A stretch of 64,000 bases of DNA from Hymenobacter sp. BT559 (GCF_017571525.1 NZ_JAGETY010000001.1:434001-498000); one strand, 5' to 3'; shown: positions 54,801 to 62,212, counted from the first letter of the stretch. Program-made: numbers and translations. Notes: a model not told the origin generated them from the letters alone.

Positions 54801-56038
54801 CTACTACTACCGGCGGCAACAGTGGACAAACCACTGACGGTTCTCAAAACAAGACTACTTCCTTCGGTGCAACGAATGGCACGACTGGCACGGCTGCTCC
54901 TAGCACGGCTGCTACTCCGCCGACAACTACCGCTCCCTCCGCTACCGCTACCATTGGTGGCGCTGGCTCGTGCATTCCGGCCCTAGCAGTAGAGTTGACT
55001 ACGGCTACGCCCAATGTTACGCGCAACTCGCCGAGCACTGCGCCTACCCCTGCACAGTACACCGCTACCATCTCTAACACCGGCGGCACGGCGCAGAATA
55101 CCAGCACCACGCTGACGATGGACCCGCTCTTCAAGCAGGACAATTCGGTAGCGCCAATGGTAACCCTAACTTCGGCTAGCGGTGCCAATACCACCTTGAC
55201 CAGCTATACACTGACCGGTCAGGGCACCTCTACGCTCGTCTTAAGTGGCATCACCATTCCAGCTGGCTCCACACTTAAAATTTCTTACCAGGCTATCATT
55301 GATGCCAGCGCTGCGAATGGCACAGCTTACCAAGCTAGCGGTAGCGTAGCATTCATTGACCCAACTCGCACTTCGACCACCGGTACCGTCAGCCCTGGCG
55401 GCAACTTTGCCAGCGGGGGTGGCACTGCGCCGGGCACCAACTACGCAGCAGCAAGCAGCACGCTCGAAGACGTGACCATCGTCACTCCGCTGCCCGTTGA
55501 GCTTACCCGCTTTACAGTGCTAGCCGTGCGCCAAGATGCCCTGCTAACCTGGAGCACCGCTTCGGAGCGCAACAACGACCACTTCACGGTAGAACGCTCG
55601 CTCACGGGCAGCAACTTCGTGGCCGTGGGCACGATGCGCGGCCAGGGCACTAGTCTGCGGAACACCGACTACACGTTCACTGACCCGAATGCTGGCCGCT
55701 TGGCTTCGAACACCCTATACTATCGCTTGAAGCAGGTAGACCTCGATGGTACCGCTACTTACAGCCCGGTACGCACTGTGCAGTTTGGTGCTACGGCCAA
55801 AGCTGGAGCCACCCTCTATCCCAACCCCAGCCAGGGCCAGATTGTGCTCGATCTGAGTGGCTTGGCCGAAGGCAGCTACTCGGTACAGGTACTTGACCTC
55901 ACGGGCCGCGTGCTGCGCTCGCAGCAATCGACTGCCCAGGCTGCTACCCTTGACCTCAGCGGCCTGCCCCAAGGCGCCTACATGGTGCTGGTGCAGGGTG
56001 CCGGAGTGCGCCAGGCGCTACCCTTGTTGCGCAACTAA
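51857..56038 (+). CDS. Giant secreted T9SS protein with legume-lectin-like and DUF11-type domains
   Basis: 1393 residues. Signal peptide (ending THLPTQAQ region), an L-type-lectin-like sandwich (about 30-310; ADGISVFLVDANGTDP, GYLGIGLDEFGNF), a cadherin-like linker, a DUF11-type domain with a TANNSATLT end, a long Gly/Ala/Ser-rich beta domain with repeated GGGGGG runs (about 700-1040), a second DUF11-like domain, a fibronectin-like block (STASERNNDHFTVERS) and a C-terminal T9SS sorting domain (ATLYPNPSQG, YSVQVLDLTGRVLRS). Likely a surface adhesin or matrix component binding glycans. The ATG at 51857 begins the signal peptide; a TTG at 51851 is in frame. Confidence 0.85.
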   Translation: MKNNLHWGPDSGLLGGYQRASASRWLVSAVAACGLSLVSHLPTQAQVAFPINETFTGTSSSNFTFGAGGTSKPASLTGTATTPGYLRLTDNTTNQAGFAILNKSFASPNGFSISFEFFSYGGTGGTTGADGISVFLVDANGTDPTIAGQFNVGAFGGSLGYAQKTAASGAVTTDVPGVSKGYLGIGLDEFGNFSNPTEGRIGGPGQVPQAVALRGPGTGTTGYNYLTGGAVGFPLSFPTSTTEAQSTSANYRKAYIFVIPVAGGGYNVTVRIQNGPTNVVTTTYNYPISTPPSNLRIGFAGSTGTYTNYHEIRNLNIVQNPVAADDATSTRYYATAKLDVLANDTGVGAALNRATVDLDPTTVGIDNSLTVPGKGTFTVDNNGIVTFTPSGTFAGIVSIPYTVNDLLGSVSNPATITVTVTGADVATSVSGPATANPGAQVTYTVNTTNLGSETATNVSPTLQLPTGLTVPTSTDNSYTLSTNTSGTLVTFSPITLASNGTTSNSITLTAPSSGSITATSNYTYGSNPVVPDPATANNSATLTTNIAGPSSAAAVCATPGKDGPGALTTAGPNTYYPGTSVTTANSVSIINVGTAVGSTPVAPGDLVLIMQMQDGANMLTPNTASYGTFNSTGTKAGQYEYAVVASVSGTPASSIILNRTLTNTYSTSTNQNFQVIRIPQYSSLAVSGVVTGTAWDSQNKVGGVLALDVAGATTFSGTAGLSMTAKGFAGGGGVSYNGLSGTTNTPTVYATSSTNLPAHGAKGEGVAGTPRYFYNGTAVASNATDGYATGDNNQGAPANGGGGAQDFAPATNTGNAGGGGGANLVAGGKGGYGFNSNSTGNLAVGGQGVATGSPSVLIMGGGGGAGSVKNGTALNSSGGVGGGIIILRTGTVSGTATIRADGGDAPSTAANATAQGGGGGGAGGTALVLATPATGTGSLAGITASATGGNGGSVNLVSKGASYGPGGGGSGGAIYANTTLSATTTGGNSGQTTDGSQNKTTSFGATNGTTGTAAPSTAATPPTTTAPSATATIGGAGSCIPALAVELTTATPNVTRNSPSTAPTPAQYTATISNTGGTAQNTSTTLTMDPLFKQDNSVAPMVTLTSASGANTTLTSYTLTGQGTSTLVLSGITIPAGSTLKISYQAIIDASAANGTAYQASGSVAFIDPTRTSTTGTVSPGGNFASGGGTAPGTNYAAASSTLEDVTIVTPLPVELTRFTVLAVRQDALLTWSTASERNNDHFTVERSLTGSNFVAVGTMRGQGTSLRNTDYTFTDPNAGRLASNTLYYRLKQVDLDGTATYSPVRTVQFGATAKAGATLYPNPSQGQIVLDLSGLAEGSYSVQVLDLTGRVLRSQQSTAQAATLDLSGLPQGAYMVLVQGAGVRQALPLLRN

Positions 56039-56058
56039 CCACTGCCAGCGGCACGTAG

Positions 56059-56095
56059 TAAAAAGGCCCTGCCAGCTATGGCGGGGCCTTTTTAA
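56059..56095. terminator. Terminator after the giant T9SS gene
   Basis: TAAAAAGGCCCTGCCA / TGGCGGGGCCTTTTTAA stem with a 4-base loop, 20 bp after the stop. Confidence 0.85.
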
Positions 56096-56166
56096 TGGCT
56101 ATAGTCGGGCGTTTGCTCGCCTCATATATTTCAGATAAACCTAGCGGCAGCTGGCACCAGCTAGCC

Positions 56167-56231
56167 CCTTACACCAACTAAAAAGGCGCCCCGAACCAAT
56201 CGGTCAGGGCGTCTTTTTAGTTGGTGTAAGG
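56167..56231. terminator. Long-armed terminator at the gltX 3' end
   Basis: Arms 56167-56191 and 56207-56231 pair at 24 of 25 positions around a 15-base loop, with AAAAA/TTTTT inside the stem. It abuts the gltX stop (56234) and can also stop reading from the left. Confidence 0.8.
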
Positions 56232-56233
56232 AG

Positions 56234-57781
56234 CTAGCCCAGGCGCTCTACGGCAGTGCGCAGGCGCTGGGCTACCTCGCCCGTACCCAGAATGGCTAGG
56301 GTTTCAAACAGGTCGGGGCCAGCGGCAGCACCCGTTACGGCTACGCGCAGGGCTTGCAGCACCTGGCCGGGCTTCAGGCTTTGGGCTTCCATCGTCTGGT
56401 TGAAGAGCGCCTTTAGTACTTCAGCATTGGCGCTAGGCTCCGAGTTGTCGGGCAAGGCTTCGGCGTAGGCGGCCAGGGCCCCCGACACCTGCGTATTCCA
56501 TTTTTTGGCGATTACCTGCTCGTCATAGCTGGCTGGGGCTTCGAAGAAGTATTTGGCTTCCTGCCAAAAATCCTGCGGGAAGCTCACACGCTCCTTCATC
56601 ACGCCCACAATCTGCTCGGCCTTGGCTTCGGTGCAGGCAATGTTGTGCTCGGCCAGGGCGCTGAGCAGGTAGGGGGCTAGCTCGGCGTTAGGCTTGGCGC
56701 GCAGGTAGTGCTCGTTGAACCACTTCACCTTGGCCTGGTCAAATTTGGCCGGCGACTTGCTCACGCGCTCAATCGAGAAGGCCTCAATTAGCTCCTGCAT
56801 CGAGAAAATCTCCTGCGCCGTGCCGGGGTTCCAACCCAAAAAGGCCAGAAAATTGACCAGCGCTTCGGGCAGATAACCGTCTTCGCGGTAGCCGCGGCTC
56901 ACGGTGGGCTGGCCGGTTTCGGCGTCGGTGCCGTGCCACTCCAGGGCAAACACCGGGAAGCCCAAGCGGTCGCCGTCGCGCTTCGAGAGCTTGCCGGTAC
57001 CATCGGGCTTGAGCAGCAGCGGTAGGTGGGCGAATTGCGGCATGGTCTTTTCCCAGCCCAGGTAGCGGTAGAGCAGCACGTGCAGCGGCGCCGAGGGCAG
57101 CCACTCCTCGCCCCGGATAACGTGCGAAATCTCCATCAAATGGTCGTCCACGATGTTGGCCAAGTGATAGGTCGGCATACCGTCCGACTTCATCAGCACC
57201 TTGTCGTCGATGGCGCTCGAATGCACCACTACCCAGCCCCGAATGAGGTCCTGGAAGCGCACTTCCTCCTTACGCGGCACCTTGAGGCGGATAACGTAGG
57301 GTTCGCCGGCTTCCAGCAAGGCTTTCACCTCGTCTTCGGGCAGGGTGAGCGAGTTGCGCATCTGGGCGCGCGTGATGGAGTTATACTGCGGGTTGGGCAC
57401 CTTGGCGGCCTGCAGGCGCTCGCGCATGGCGTCGAGCTCTTCGGGCGTGTCGAAGGCGTAGTAGGCATAGCCATCGCGAATGAGCTGGTCGGCATACTCG
57501 CGGTACATGGGCTTGCGCTCGCTCTGGCGGTAGGGCGCGTGCGGGCCGCCTTTCCAGGGGCTTTCATCGAGCTCGATGCCTACCCATTCGAGGCTCTCGC
57601 GAATATAGTCTTCGGCGCCGGGCACAAACCGGTTCTGGTCGGTATCCTCGATGCGCAGTATCATGGTGCCGCCCAATTTGCGGGCTAGCAGGTAGTTGTA
57701 TAGCGCCGTGCGCACGCCGCCAATGTGCAGCGGCCCAGTGGGCGAAGGTGCAAAACGCACCCGGACAGGTCGGTTACTCAT
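56234..57781 (-). CDS. gltX: Glutamate--tRNA ligase
   Basis: 515 residues. Class I synthetase with HIGH-type PTGPLHIGGVRTALYNYL near the N-terminus, then RIEDTDQNRFVPGAEDYI, the KMSKS-type motif GKLSKRDGDRLGFPVF, and a C-terminal anticodon-binding helical domain. Charges tRNA-Glu for protein and, in many bacteria, also for glutamyl-tRNA amidation. A TACCTTTG box lies 7 bases upstream of the ATG at 57781, giving a very short leader. No amidotransferase gene is nearby. Confidence 0.96.
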   Translation of the reverse strand: MSNRPVRVRFAPSPTGPLHIGGVRTALYNYLLARKLGGTMILRIEDTDQNRFVPGAEDYIRESLEWVGIELDESPWKGGPHAPYRQSERKPMYREYADQLIRDGYAYYAFDTPEELDAMRERLQAAKVPNPQYNSITRAQMRNSLTLPEDEVKALLEAGEPYVIRLKVPRKEEVRFQDLIRGWVVVHSSAIDDKVLMKSDGMPTYHLANIVDDHLMEISHVIRGEEWLPSAPLHVLLYRYLGWEKTMPQFAHLPLLLKPDGTGKLSKRDGDRLGFPVFALEWHGTDAETGQPTVSRGYREDGYLPEALVNFLAFLGWNPGTAQEIFSMQELIEAFSIERVSKSPAKFDQAKVKWFNEHYLRAKPNAELAPYLLSALAEHNIACTEAKAEQIVGVMKERVSFPQDFWQEAKYFFEAPASYDEQVIAKKWNTQVSGALAAYAEALPDNSEPSANAEVLKALFNQTMEAQSLKPGQVLQALRVAVTGAAAGPDLFETLAILGTGEVAQRLRTAVERLG

Positions 57782-57788
57782 AATGAAG

Positions 57789-57796
57789 CAAAGGTA
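57789..57796 (-). promoter_or_regulatory. -7 promoter box of gltX
   Basis: Minus strand TACCTTTG, an exact TAnnTTTG match 7 bases before the ATG at 57781, implying a very short or absent leader. Confidence 0.5.
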
Positions 57797-57813
57797 CGGC
57801 CGGGCAATGGGTG

Positions 57814-57872
57814 AACGGGCGAGTAAGTAAATGGGAGAATGGCCCTAGCCGGCATTCACTTACTCGCCCATT
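57814..57872. terminator. Hairpin after the ridA gene
   Basis: AACGGGCGAGTAAGTAAATG (57814-57833) and CATTCACTTACTCGCCCATT (57853-57872) pair at 18 of 20 positions. It lies just past the ridA stop; a T-tract is not clear, so it may be a terminator or a regulatory hairpin. Confidence 0.55.
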
Positions 57873-57879
57873 TAGCCAG

Positions 57880-58269
57880 TTAGTTATTTCCTACCGCAAT
57901 GCAGGAAATCTCCACCTCTACATCGCGTGGCAGGCGGGCTACTTCTACCGTTTCGCGGGCCGGCGCCGTGGCTTCGTCAAAATACGAGCCGTATATCTGG
58001 TTGATAGTACTGAAGTTACCTAGGTTTTTTACGAAGATGGAGCACTTCACTACGTCGGTGAGGGCTAGCCCGGCAGCAGCCAGCACGGCGGTCAGGTTTT
58101 TCAGTACCTGATGCGTTTGGGCCGCTACATCGCCTTCGCCCACGAGCTGGCCGGCGGCGCTCAGGGGTATCTGGCCTGATACATACACAGTGCTGCCAGC
58201 TTTAATAGCCTGGCTGTAGGGGCCGATGGGCGCGGGCGCCTGGTCGGTAAGAATAATCTGGTGGGGCAT
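57880..58269 (-). CDS. ridA: RidA family reactive-intermediate deaminase
   Basis: 129 residues with the RidA core: APAPIGPYSQAIKAGSTVYVSGQIPL, a helical QTHQVLKNL segment, DVVKCSIFVKNLGNF, and the active-site Arg in VEVARLPRDVEVEISCIA. RidA hydrolyses 2-aminoacrylate and related enamine/imine products from PLP enzymes. I chose the ATG at 58269 because family homology starts there (MPHQIILTDQAP); 58302 is also in frame. Cytosolic, trimeric in the family. Confidence 0.92.
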   Translation of the reverse strand: MPHQIILTDQAPAPIGPYSQAIKAGSTVYVSGQIPLSAAGQLVGEGDVAAQTHQVLKNLTAVLAAAGLALTDVVKCSIFVKNLGNFSTINQIYGSYFDEATAPARETVEVARLPRDVEVEISCIAVGNN

Positions 58270-58312
58270 GGAATGAGGGAAAGAACGTACTTGAAAAGCC
58301 AAAGTAACGAAA

Positions 58313-58339
58313 GAAGCCGCCCCGGCTAGGGGCGGCTTC
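58313..58339. terminator. Short GC-rich hairpin after glmS
   Basis: GAAGCCGCCCC / GGGGCGGCTTC with a 5-base loop. Followed on the minus strand by TTTC. It lies between glmS and ridA. Confidence 0.6.
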
Positions 58340-58365
58340 CTGGTTTTTTAACAGCGACTCGGCGC

Positions 58366-60201
58366 TTATTCTACCGTCACCGACTTGGCGAGGTTGCGGG
58401 GTTGGTCTACGTTGCAGCCGCGCAGCACAGCAATGTGGTAGCTCAGCAGCTGCAGCGGAATCACCGACACGAGGGGCACGAGTACCTCTGAGGTAGGAGG
58501 AACTTCAATCACGAACTCGGCCATGGCCGGGATGGTGGTGTCGCCCTCGGTTACGACGGCAATGATGCGGCCCTTGCGGGCTTTGACCTCCTGGATATTG
58601 CTCACTACCTTCTCGTACGAGCTGTCTTTGGTAGCGATAACTACCACCGGCATGTTCTCATCGATAAGGGCAATGGGGCCGTGCTTCATCTCGGCCGCGG
58701 GATACCCTTCGGCGTGAATGTAGCTGATTTCCTTCAGCTTGAGCGCGCCTTCCAGGGCTACCGGGAAGTTATAGCCACGGCCCAAGTACAGGAAGTTAGG
58801 CACATCTTTAAAGGTCTCGGCAATTTGCTGAATCTCAGCGTCGAGCTTCAGCGCTTTTTCTACCTTGGTCGGAATGTTGTGTAGCTCCGTTACCAACTCG
58901 CGCAGCTTCACATCGGTAATAGTGCCCCGACGCTGACCAATGCACATGGCTAGCAGCGTCAGCACCGTTACCTGAGCCGTGAAGGCTTTGGTCGAGGCTA
59001 CCCCGATTTCGGGGCCAGCGTGCGTGTAGGCACCCGCATCGGTAGCACGGGCAATGCTGCTGCCCACCACATTGCAGATACCGAAGATGGTGGCACCCTT
59101 GCTCTTAGCCAGCTCCAGGGCGGCTAGCGTGTCTGCTGTTTCGCCGCTCTGCGAGATGGCGATAACAATGTCGCGCTCCGAGATAACAGGGTTGCGGTAG
59201 CGGAATTCCGACGCGTATTCTACCTCTACCGGAATGCGCGCCAGGTCCTCGATGAGGTACTCGGCCACAAGGCCGGCGTGCCACGAGGTGCCGCAGGCCA
59301 CGATGATGATGCGCTGGGCATTCACAAACTTCTGCTCGTAAGCCCGGAAGCCAGCCATGTTGAGGTGGCTGCCCCCTAGCTCCAGGCGGCCGCGCATCGA
59401 GTCAAGGATAGAGCGCGGCTGCTCAAAAATCTCCTTGAGCATAAAGTGCTCGTAGCCCCCTTTTTCGATGCTGTCGAGTTCCAGCTCCAGGCGCTGAATG
59501 TAGGGCGTCTGCACGACGTCTTCGCGCGAGCGAATGGCTAGCTGCCCATCCTTGATAACGGCCAATTCGTAGTCATTTACATACACCACCTCATTGGTGT
59601 ACTCAATGATAGGCGTGGCATCTGAAGCCACAAAAAACTCGCCCTCGCCGATGCCGATAACCAGCGGCGAGCCTTTGCGGGCCGCAATAAGCTGGTCGGG
59701 CGCATCCTTGCTTAGTACCACAATGGCGTAGGCCCCAATCACTTCGTGCAAGGCCAGGCGCACGGCCTCTTCCAGCGAGCAGTGGTTGTTGGTTTGAATG
59801 TCCTCAATGAGGTTGACAAACACCTCGGTATCGGTGTCGGAATGAAACACGTGGCCCTGCTTCTGCAAGTGCGTTTTGAGCGCCGCGTAGTTTTCAATAA
59901 TACCATTGTGAATAATGGCAATGCGCTCCGAGGTGGAGTAGTGCGGGTGCGCATTCACATCGTTGGGCTCGCCGTGGGTAGCCCAGCGGGTATGACCCAT
60001 GCCCACGGTAGCGTGGGTATTCTTGTCGGTAAGGAAGTTTTCCAGGTCCGCGACTTTGCCCTTTTTCTTATATACGCTCAGGTTGCCGTTGAGCAAGGCC
60101 ACGCCGGCCGAGTCATAGCCCCGGTATTCGAGGCGGTGCAACCCTTTGAGAATGATAGGACAGGCCTCACGATGGCCCAGATAAGCAACGATACCGCACA
60201 T
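58366..60201 (-). CDS. glmS: Glutamine--fructose-6-phosphate transaminase (isomerizing)
   Basis: 611 residues. N-terminal Cys2 (MCGIVAYLG) is the N-terminal nucleophile of the glutaminase domain, with HTRWATHGEPN, and the two SIS isomerase domains include CGTSWHAG, SQSGETADTLAAL and GVASTKAFTAQ, ending in the C-terminal VDQPRNLAKSVTVE loop. It makes glucosamine-6-phosphate for peptidoglycan and lipopolysaccharide. A longer in-frame start at 60324 would add a tail that is not family-like, so I use the ATG at 60201. About 215 bp separate it from the GT5 gene upstream, including a hairpin and a TAACTTTG box. Confidence 0.96.
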   Translation of the reverse strand: MCGIVAYLGHREACPIILKGLHRLEYRGYDSAGVALLNGNLSVYKKKGKVADLENFLTDKNTHATVGMGHTRWATHGEPNDVNAHPHYSTSERIAIIHNGIIENYAALKTHLQKQGHVFHSDTDTEVFVNLIEDIQTNNHCSLEEAVRLALHEVIGAYAIVVLSKDAPDQLIAARKGSPLVIGIGEGEFFVASDATPIIEYTNEVVYVNDYELAVIKDGQLAIRSREDVVQTPYIQRLELELDSIEKGGYEHFMLKEIFEQPRSILDSMRGRLELGGSHLNMAGFRAYEQKFVNAQRIIIVACGTSWHAGLVAEYLIEDLARIPVEVEYASEFRYRNPVISERDIVIAISQSGETADTLAALELAKSKGATIFGICNVVGSSIARATDAGAYTHAGPEIGVASTKAFTAQVTVLTLLAMCIGQRRGTITDVKLRELVTELHNIPTKVEKALKLDAEIQQIAETFKDVPNFLYLGRGYNFPVALEGALKLKEISYIHAEGYPAAEMKHGPIALIDENMPVVVIATKDSSYEKVVSNIQEVKARKGRIIAVVTEGDTTIPAMAEFVIEVPPTSEVLVPLVSVIPLQLLSYHIAVLRGCNVDQPRNLAKSVTVE

Positions 60202-60324
60202 GTGCAGGAAGAGTAAATGTAAAGGAGATAAATAGCAACGCGCCGCCGATAAAATGGACGTGCCGCCGGGCGACAAGCAATTTTTCAGCCAAACAGCGCT
60301 AGCTGCCGGGCTTAGGTAAAGCAA

Positions 60325-60367
60325 TACCGGCCGCCGGCTCCGCCCAAAGCGAGGCCAGCGGCCGGTA
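60325..60367. terminator. GC-rich hairpin between the short-GT5 gene and glmS
   Basis: TACCGGCCGC (60325-60334) pairs perfectly with GCGGCCGGTA (60358-60367) over a GC-rich loop. It lies in the 216-bp gap downstream of the GT5 gene and upstream of glmS, both on the minus strand. It could terminate the first or lie in the leader of the second; no T-tract decides. Confidence 0.5.
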
Positions 60368-60377
60368 CGGGATAAAG

Positions 60378-60385
60378 CAAAGTTA
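60378..60385 (-). promoter_or_regulatory. Candidate -7 promoter box for glmS with a long leader
   Basis: Minus strand TAACTTTG, an exact TAnnTTTG match, 177 bases before the glmS ATG at 60201. If used, the leader would include the hairpin 60325-60367. Weak support: position only. Confidence 0.35.
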
Positions 60386-60417
60386 AGAGGTAAGCTCTCA
60401 ACTAGGCAGGCCTAGGC

Positions 60418-61230
60418 TTAGTTAGCCAGCTCGTTGTAGAGGGCCTGGTACGACGAAAGCAGGTTCTCGTCGGCGGCTACCTGGCTCAGGCGCTTGTGCG
60501 AGGCATATTCCTTGAACAAGCCGTTCAGATTATCCGAGAAATCTTCGTCCGAACGCACTACCGTGTCAGCATACTCCATGCCCAGCTTCACGAAGCCCGA
60601 GAAGTCGGCCGACTTGAGCGAGGTCAGCATCTGGTCGTCGATGTCGAGCATCTTGGCTTTGTCCACCAGGTTGCCCTCAAATTTGTCCAGAAACTCGTTA
60701 TTGTAGACCGTGAACACCGACTTGGCGTCCTTGAACACCGGGTCTTTCTTATAAGTCGTTTTTAGGTACAGCGGAATGAGCGAGGTCATCCAGTCGTTGC
60801 AGTGCACGATGTCGGGCGACCAGCCGAGCTTCTTCACCGTTTCGAGCACGCCCTTGCAGAAGAAGATGGCACGCTCGTCGTTGTCGAGGTAAAACTTGTC
60901 GTTTTTGTCAACCAGGGCCGACTTGCGGTGGAAGTAATCCTCGTTGTCGATGAAATAAACTTGTAGCTTCGCAGTCGGAATGGAAGCCACTTTAATCACG
61001 AGCGGCTTCTCGTCGTCGCCCACCGCGATGTTGATGCCCGAGAGGCGTACTACTTCGTGCAGGCGATTCTTCCGCTCGTTGATGATGCCGAAGCGCGGCA
61101 CAAAAATCCGTATTTCGGCACCCGCCTCCTGCATGCCTGCCGGTAGGCGGCGTAGCAGCTCCGCTACCTTCGTAGTCTGGAGGAAGGGGTCAATTTCGGT
61201 GGCCGCGTACAGGATGCGCAACTTCGACAT
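60418..61230 (-). CDS. Short GT5 (glycogen/starch synthase catalytic-domain) protein
   Basis: 270 residues equivalent to only the N-terminal Rossmann half of glycogen synthase: ILYAATEIDPF, IRIFVPRFGIINERKNRLHEV, VYFIDNEDYFHRKSAL, DIVHCNDWMTSLIPLYLK. The C-terminal GT1 nucleotide-sugar domain is absent. At the usual ADP-glucose motif (KTGGLADV in active enzymes) this protein reads TTKVAELL, so catalysis as a synthase is doubtful. The family is common in Bacteroidota in this short form. Divergent from panC. A regulatory or binding role is possible (inference). Confidence 0.8.
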   Translation of the reverse strand: MSKLRILYAATEIDPFLQTTKVAELLRRLPAGMQEAGAEIRIFVPRFGIINERKNRLHEVVRLSGINIAVGDDEKPLVIKVASIPTAKLQVYFIDNEDYFHRKSALVDKNDKFYLDNDERAIFFCKGVLETVKKLGWSPDIVHCNDWMTSLIPLYLKTTYKKDPVFKDAKSVFTVYNNEFLDKFEGNLVDKAKMLDIDDQMLTSLKSADFSGFVKLGMEYADTVVRSDEDFSDNLNGLFKEYASHKRLSQVAADENLLSSYQALYNELAN

Positions 61231-61346
61231 AGCTAGTGAACTAAAGGATTTGAGAACGAGGCATAGATTGCCTCCACAAAATTACGCATTTTTTCGCGAA
61301 TTTTCAATAAAATTTGCTTAACCCTATCGCCTTATTGCTTAGTTTG

Positions 61347-62189
61347 ATGCACGTTTTTACTACCGCCGCCGCGCTGCAATCCTTTGTGGAGGCTAGCCGG
61401 CGCGCCGGCCGCCGCCTGGGCCTAGTACCTACTATGGGCGCCCTGCACGACGGACACCTGCAGCTAGTGCAAGCTGCTGCCGCCGATTGCGACGACGTGG
61501 TGGCTAGCATATTCGTCAACCCCACCCAGTTTAACAACCCCGAAGACCTACGCCTCTACCCGCGCCTGCCCGAGCAGGACACGGCCCTACTGGCCGGGGC
61601 GGGCTGCACGGCGCTGTTTATGCCCGGCGTGGAGGAGATGTACCCGCAGCCAACAGTGCTGCATTTTGATTTTGGCCCCTTAGAGCGGGTGATGGAGGGC
61701 GCGCACCGCCCCGGCCACTTCAATGGCGTGGCCACGGTGGTGAGCAAGCTCTTTCACATGGCTAGGCCCCACCGGGCCTATTTTGGGCAGAAGGACTTTC
61801 AGCAGGTAGCCATTGTGCGCCAGCTCATTGCCGACTTATCGTTTGACCTGGAGCTGGTGGTGGCGCCCACTATCCGCGAGGCCGATGGGCTAGCCATGTC
61901 GTCGCGCAACCGCCGCCTGAGCCCCGAGGCCCGGGCGGTGGCGCCCCTGCTGCACCAGGTGCTGGAGCAAGCAGCCAGCCAGGTGCGGCAGGGGCTAGCG
62001 CCCACCCAGGTGCAAGCCGGGGCCCTAGCCGCGCTGGCCCAGGAACGGCAGTTCACGCCTGAGTATTTTGAAGTAGCCGATGCGCAAACGCTGCAGCCAC
62101 TAGCCCACTATGAGGCCGGCCGGTCGGTAGTGCTATGCGTGGCCGCCCACCTGGGCGGCGTGCGGCTGATTGATAACATAGTGGTGTAG
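61347..62189 (+). CDS. panC: Pantoate--beta-alanine ligase
   Basis: 280 residues. Nucleotidyltransferase-fold enzyme that joins pantoate and beta-alanine through a pantoyl-adenylate to give pantothenate. Motifs: VPTMGALHDGHLQLV near residue 32 (HIGH-like), IFVNPTQFN, FNGVATVVSKLFHMA..HRAYFGQKDFQQ, and the KMSKS-like MSSRNRRLSPEA. The length is typical. I chose the ATG at 61347 because homology starts there; 61314 adds a hydrophobic tail. The gene ends in a small palindrome shared with the next, convergent gene. Confidence 0.95.
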   Translation: MHVFTTAAALQSFVEASRRAGRRLGLVPTMGALHDGHLQLVQAAAADCDDVVASIFVNPTQFNNPEDLRLYPRLPEQDTALLAGAGCTALFMPGVEEMYPQPTVLHFDFGPLERVMEGAHRPGHFNGVATVVSKLFHMARPHRAYFGQKDFQQVAIVRQLIADLSFDLELVVAPTIREADGLAMSSRNRRLSPEARAVAPLLHQVLEQAASQVRQGLAPTQVQAGALAALAQERQFTPEYFEVADAQTLQPLAHYEAGRSVVLCVAAHLGGVRLIDNIVV

Positions 62190-62212
62190 CACGAAGCGGA
62201 AGCTTCGCGCTA
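62187..62212. repeat. REP-like palindrome between panC and the sugar nucleotidyltransferase
   Basis: TAGCACGAAGC / GCTTCGCGCTA pair at 10 of 11 positions over 4 bases. It overlaps the panC stop and the 3' end of the convergent gene. Similar in position and style to 3876-3891 and 25646-25708. Confidence 0.6.

Noticed and set aside
48037..56038. CRISPR array from the repetitive regions of the large T9SS genes
   Set aside because: The repeats encode protein domains of similar but varying sequence with no fixed spacer length; no array is present.
60202..60417. glmS ribozyme in the glmS leader
   Set aside because: The hairpin is a single stem and the family is known from other phyla; the required core was not seen.
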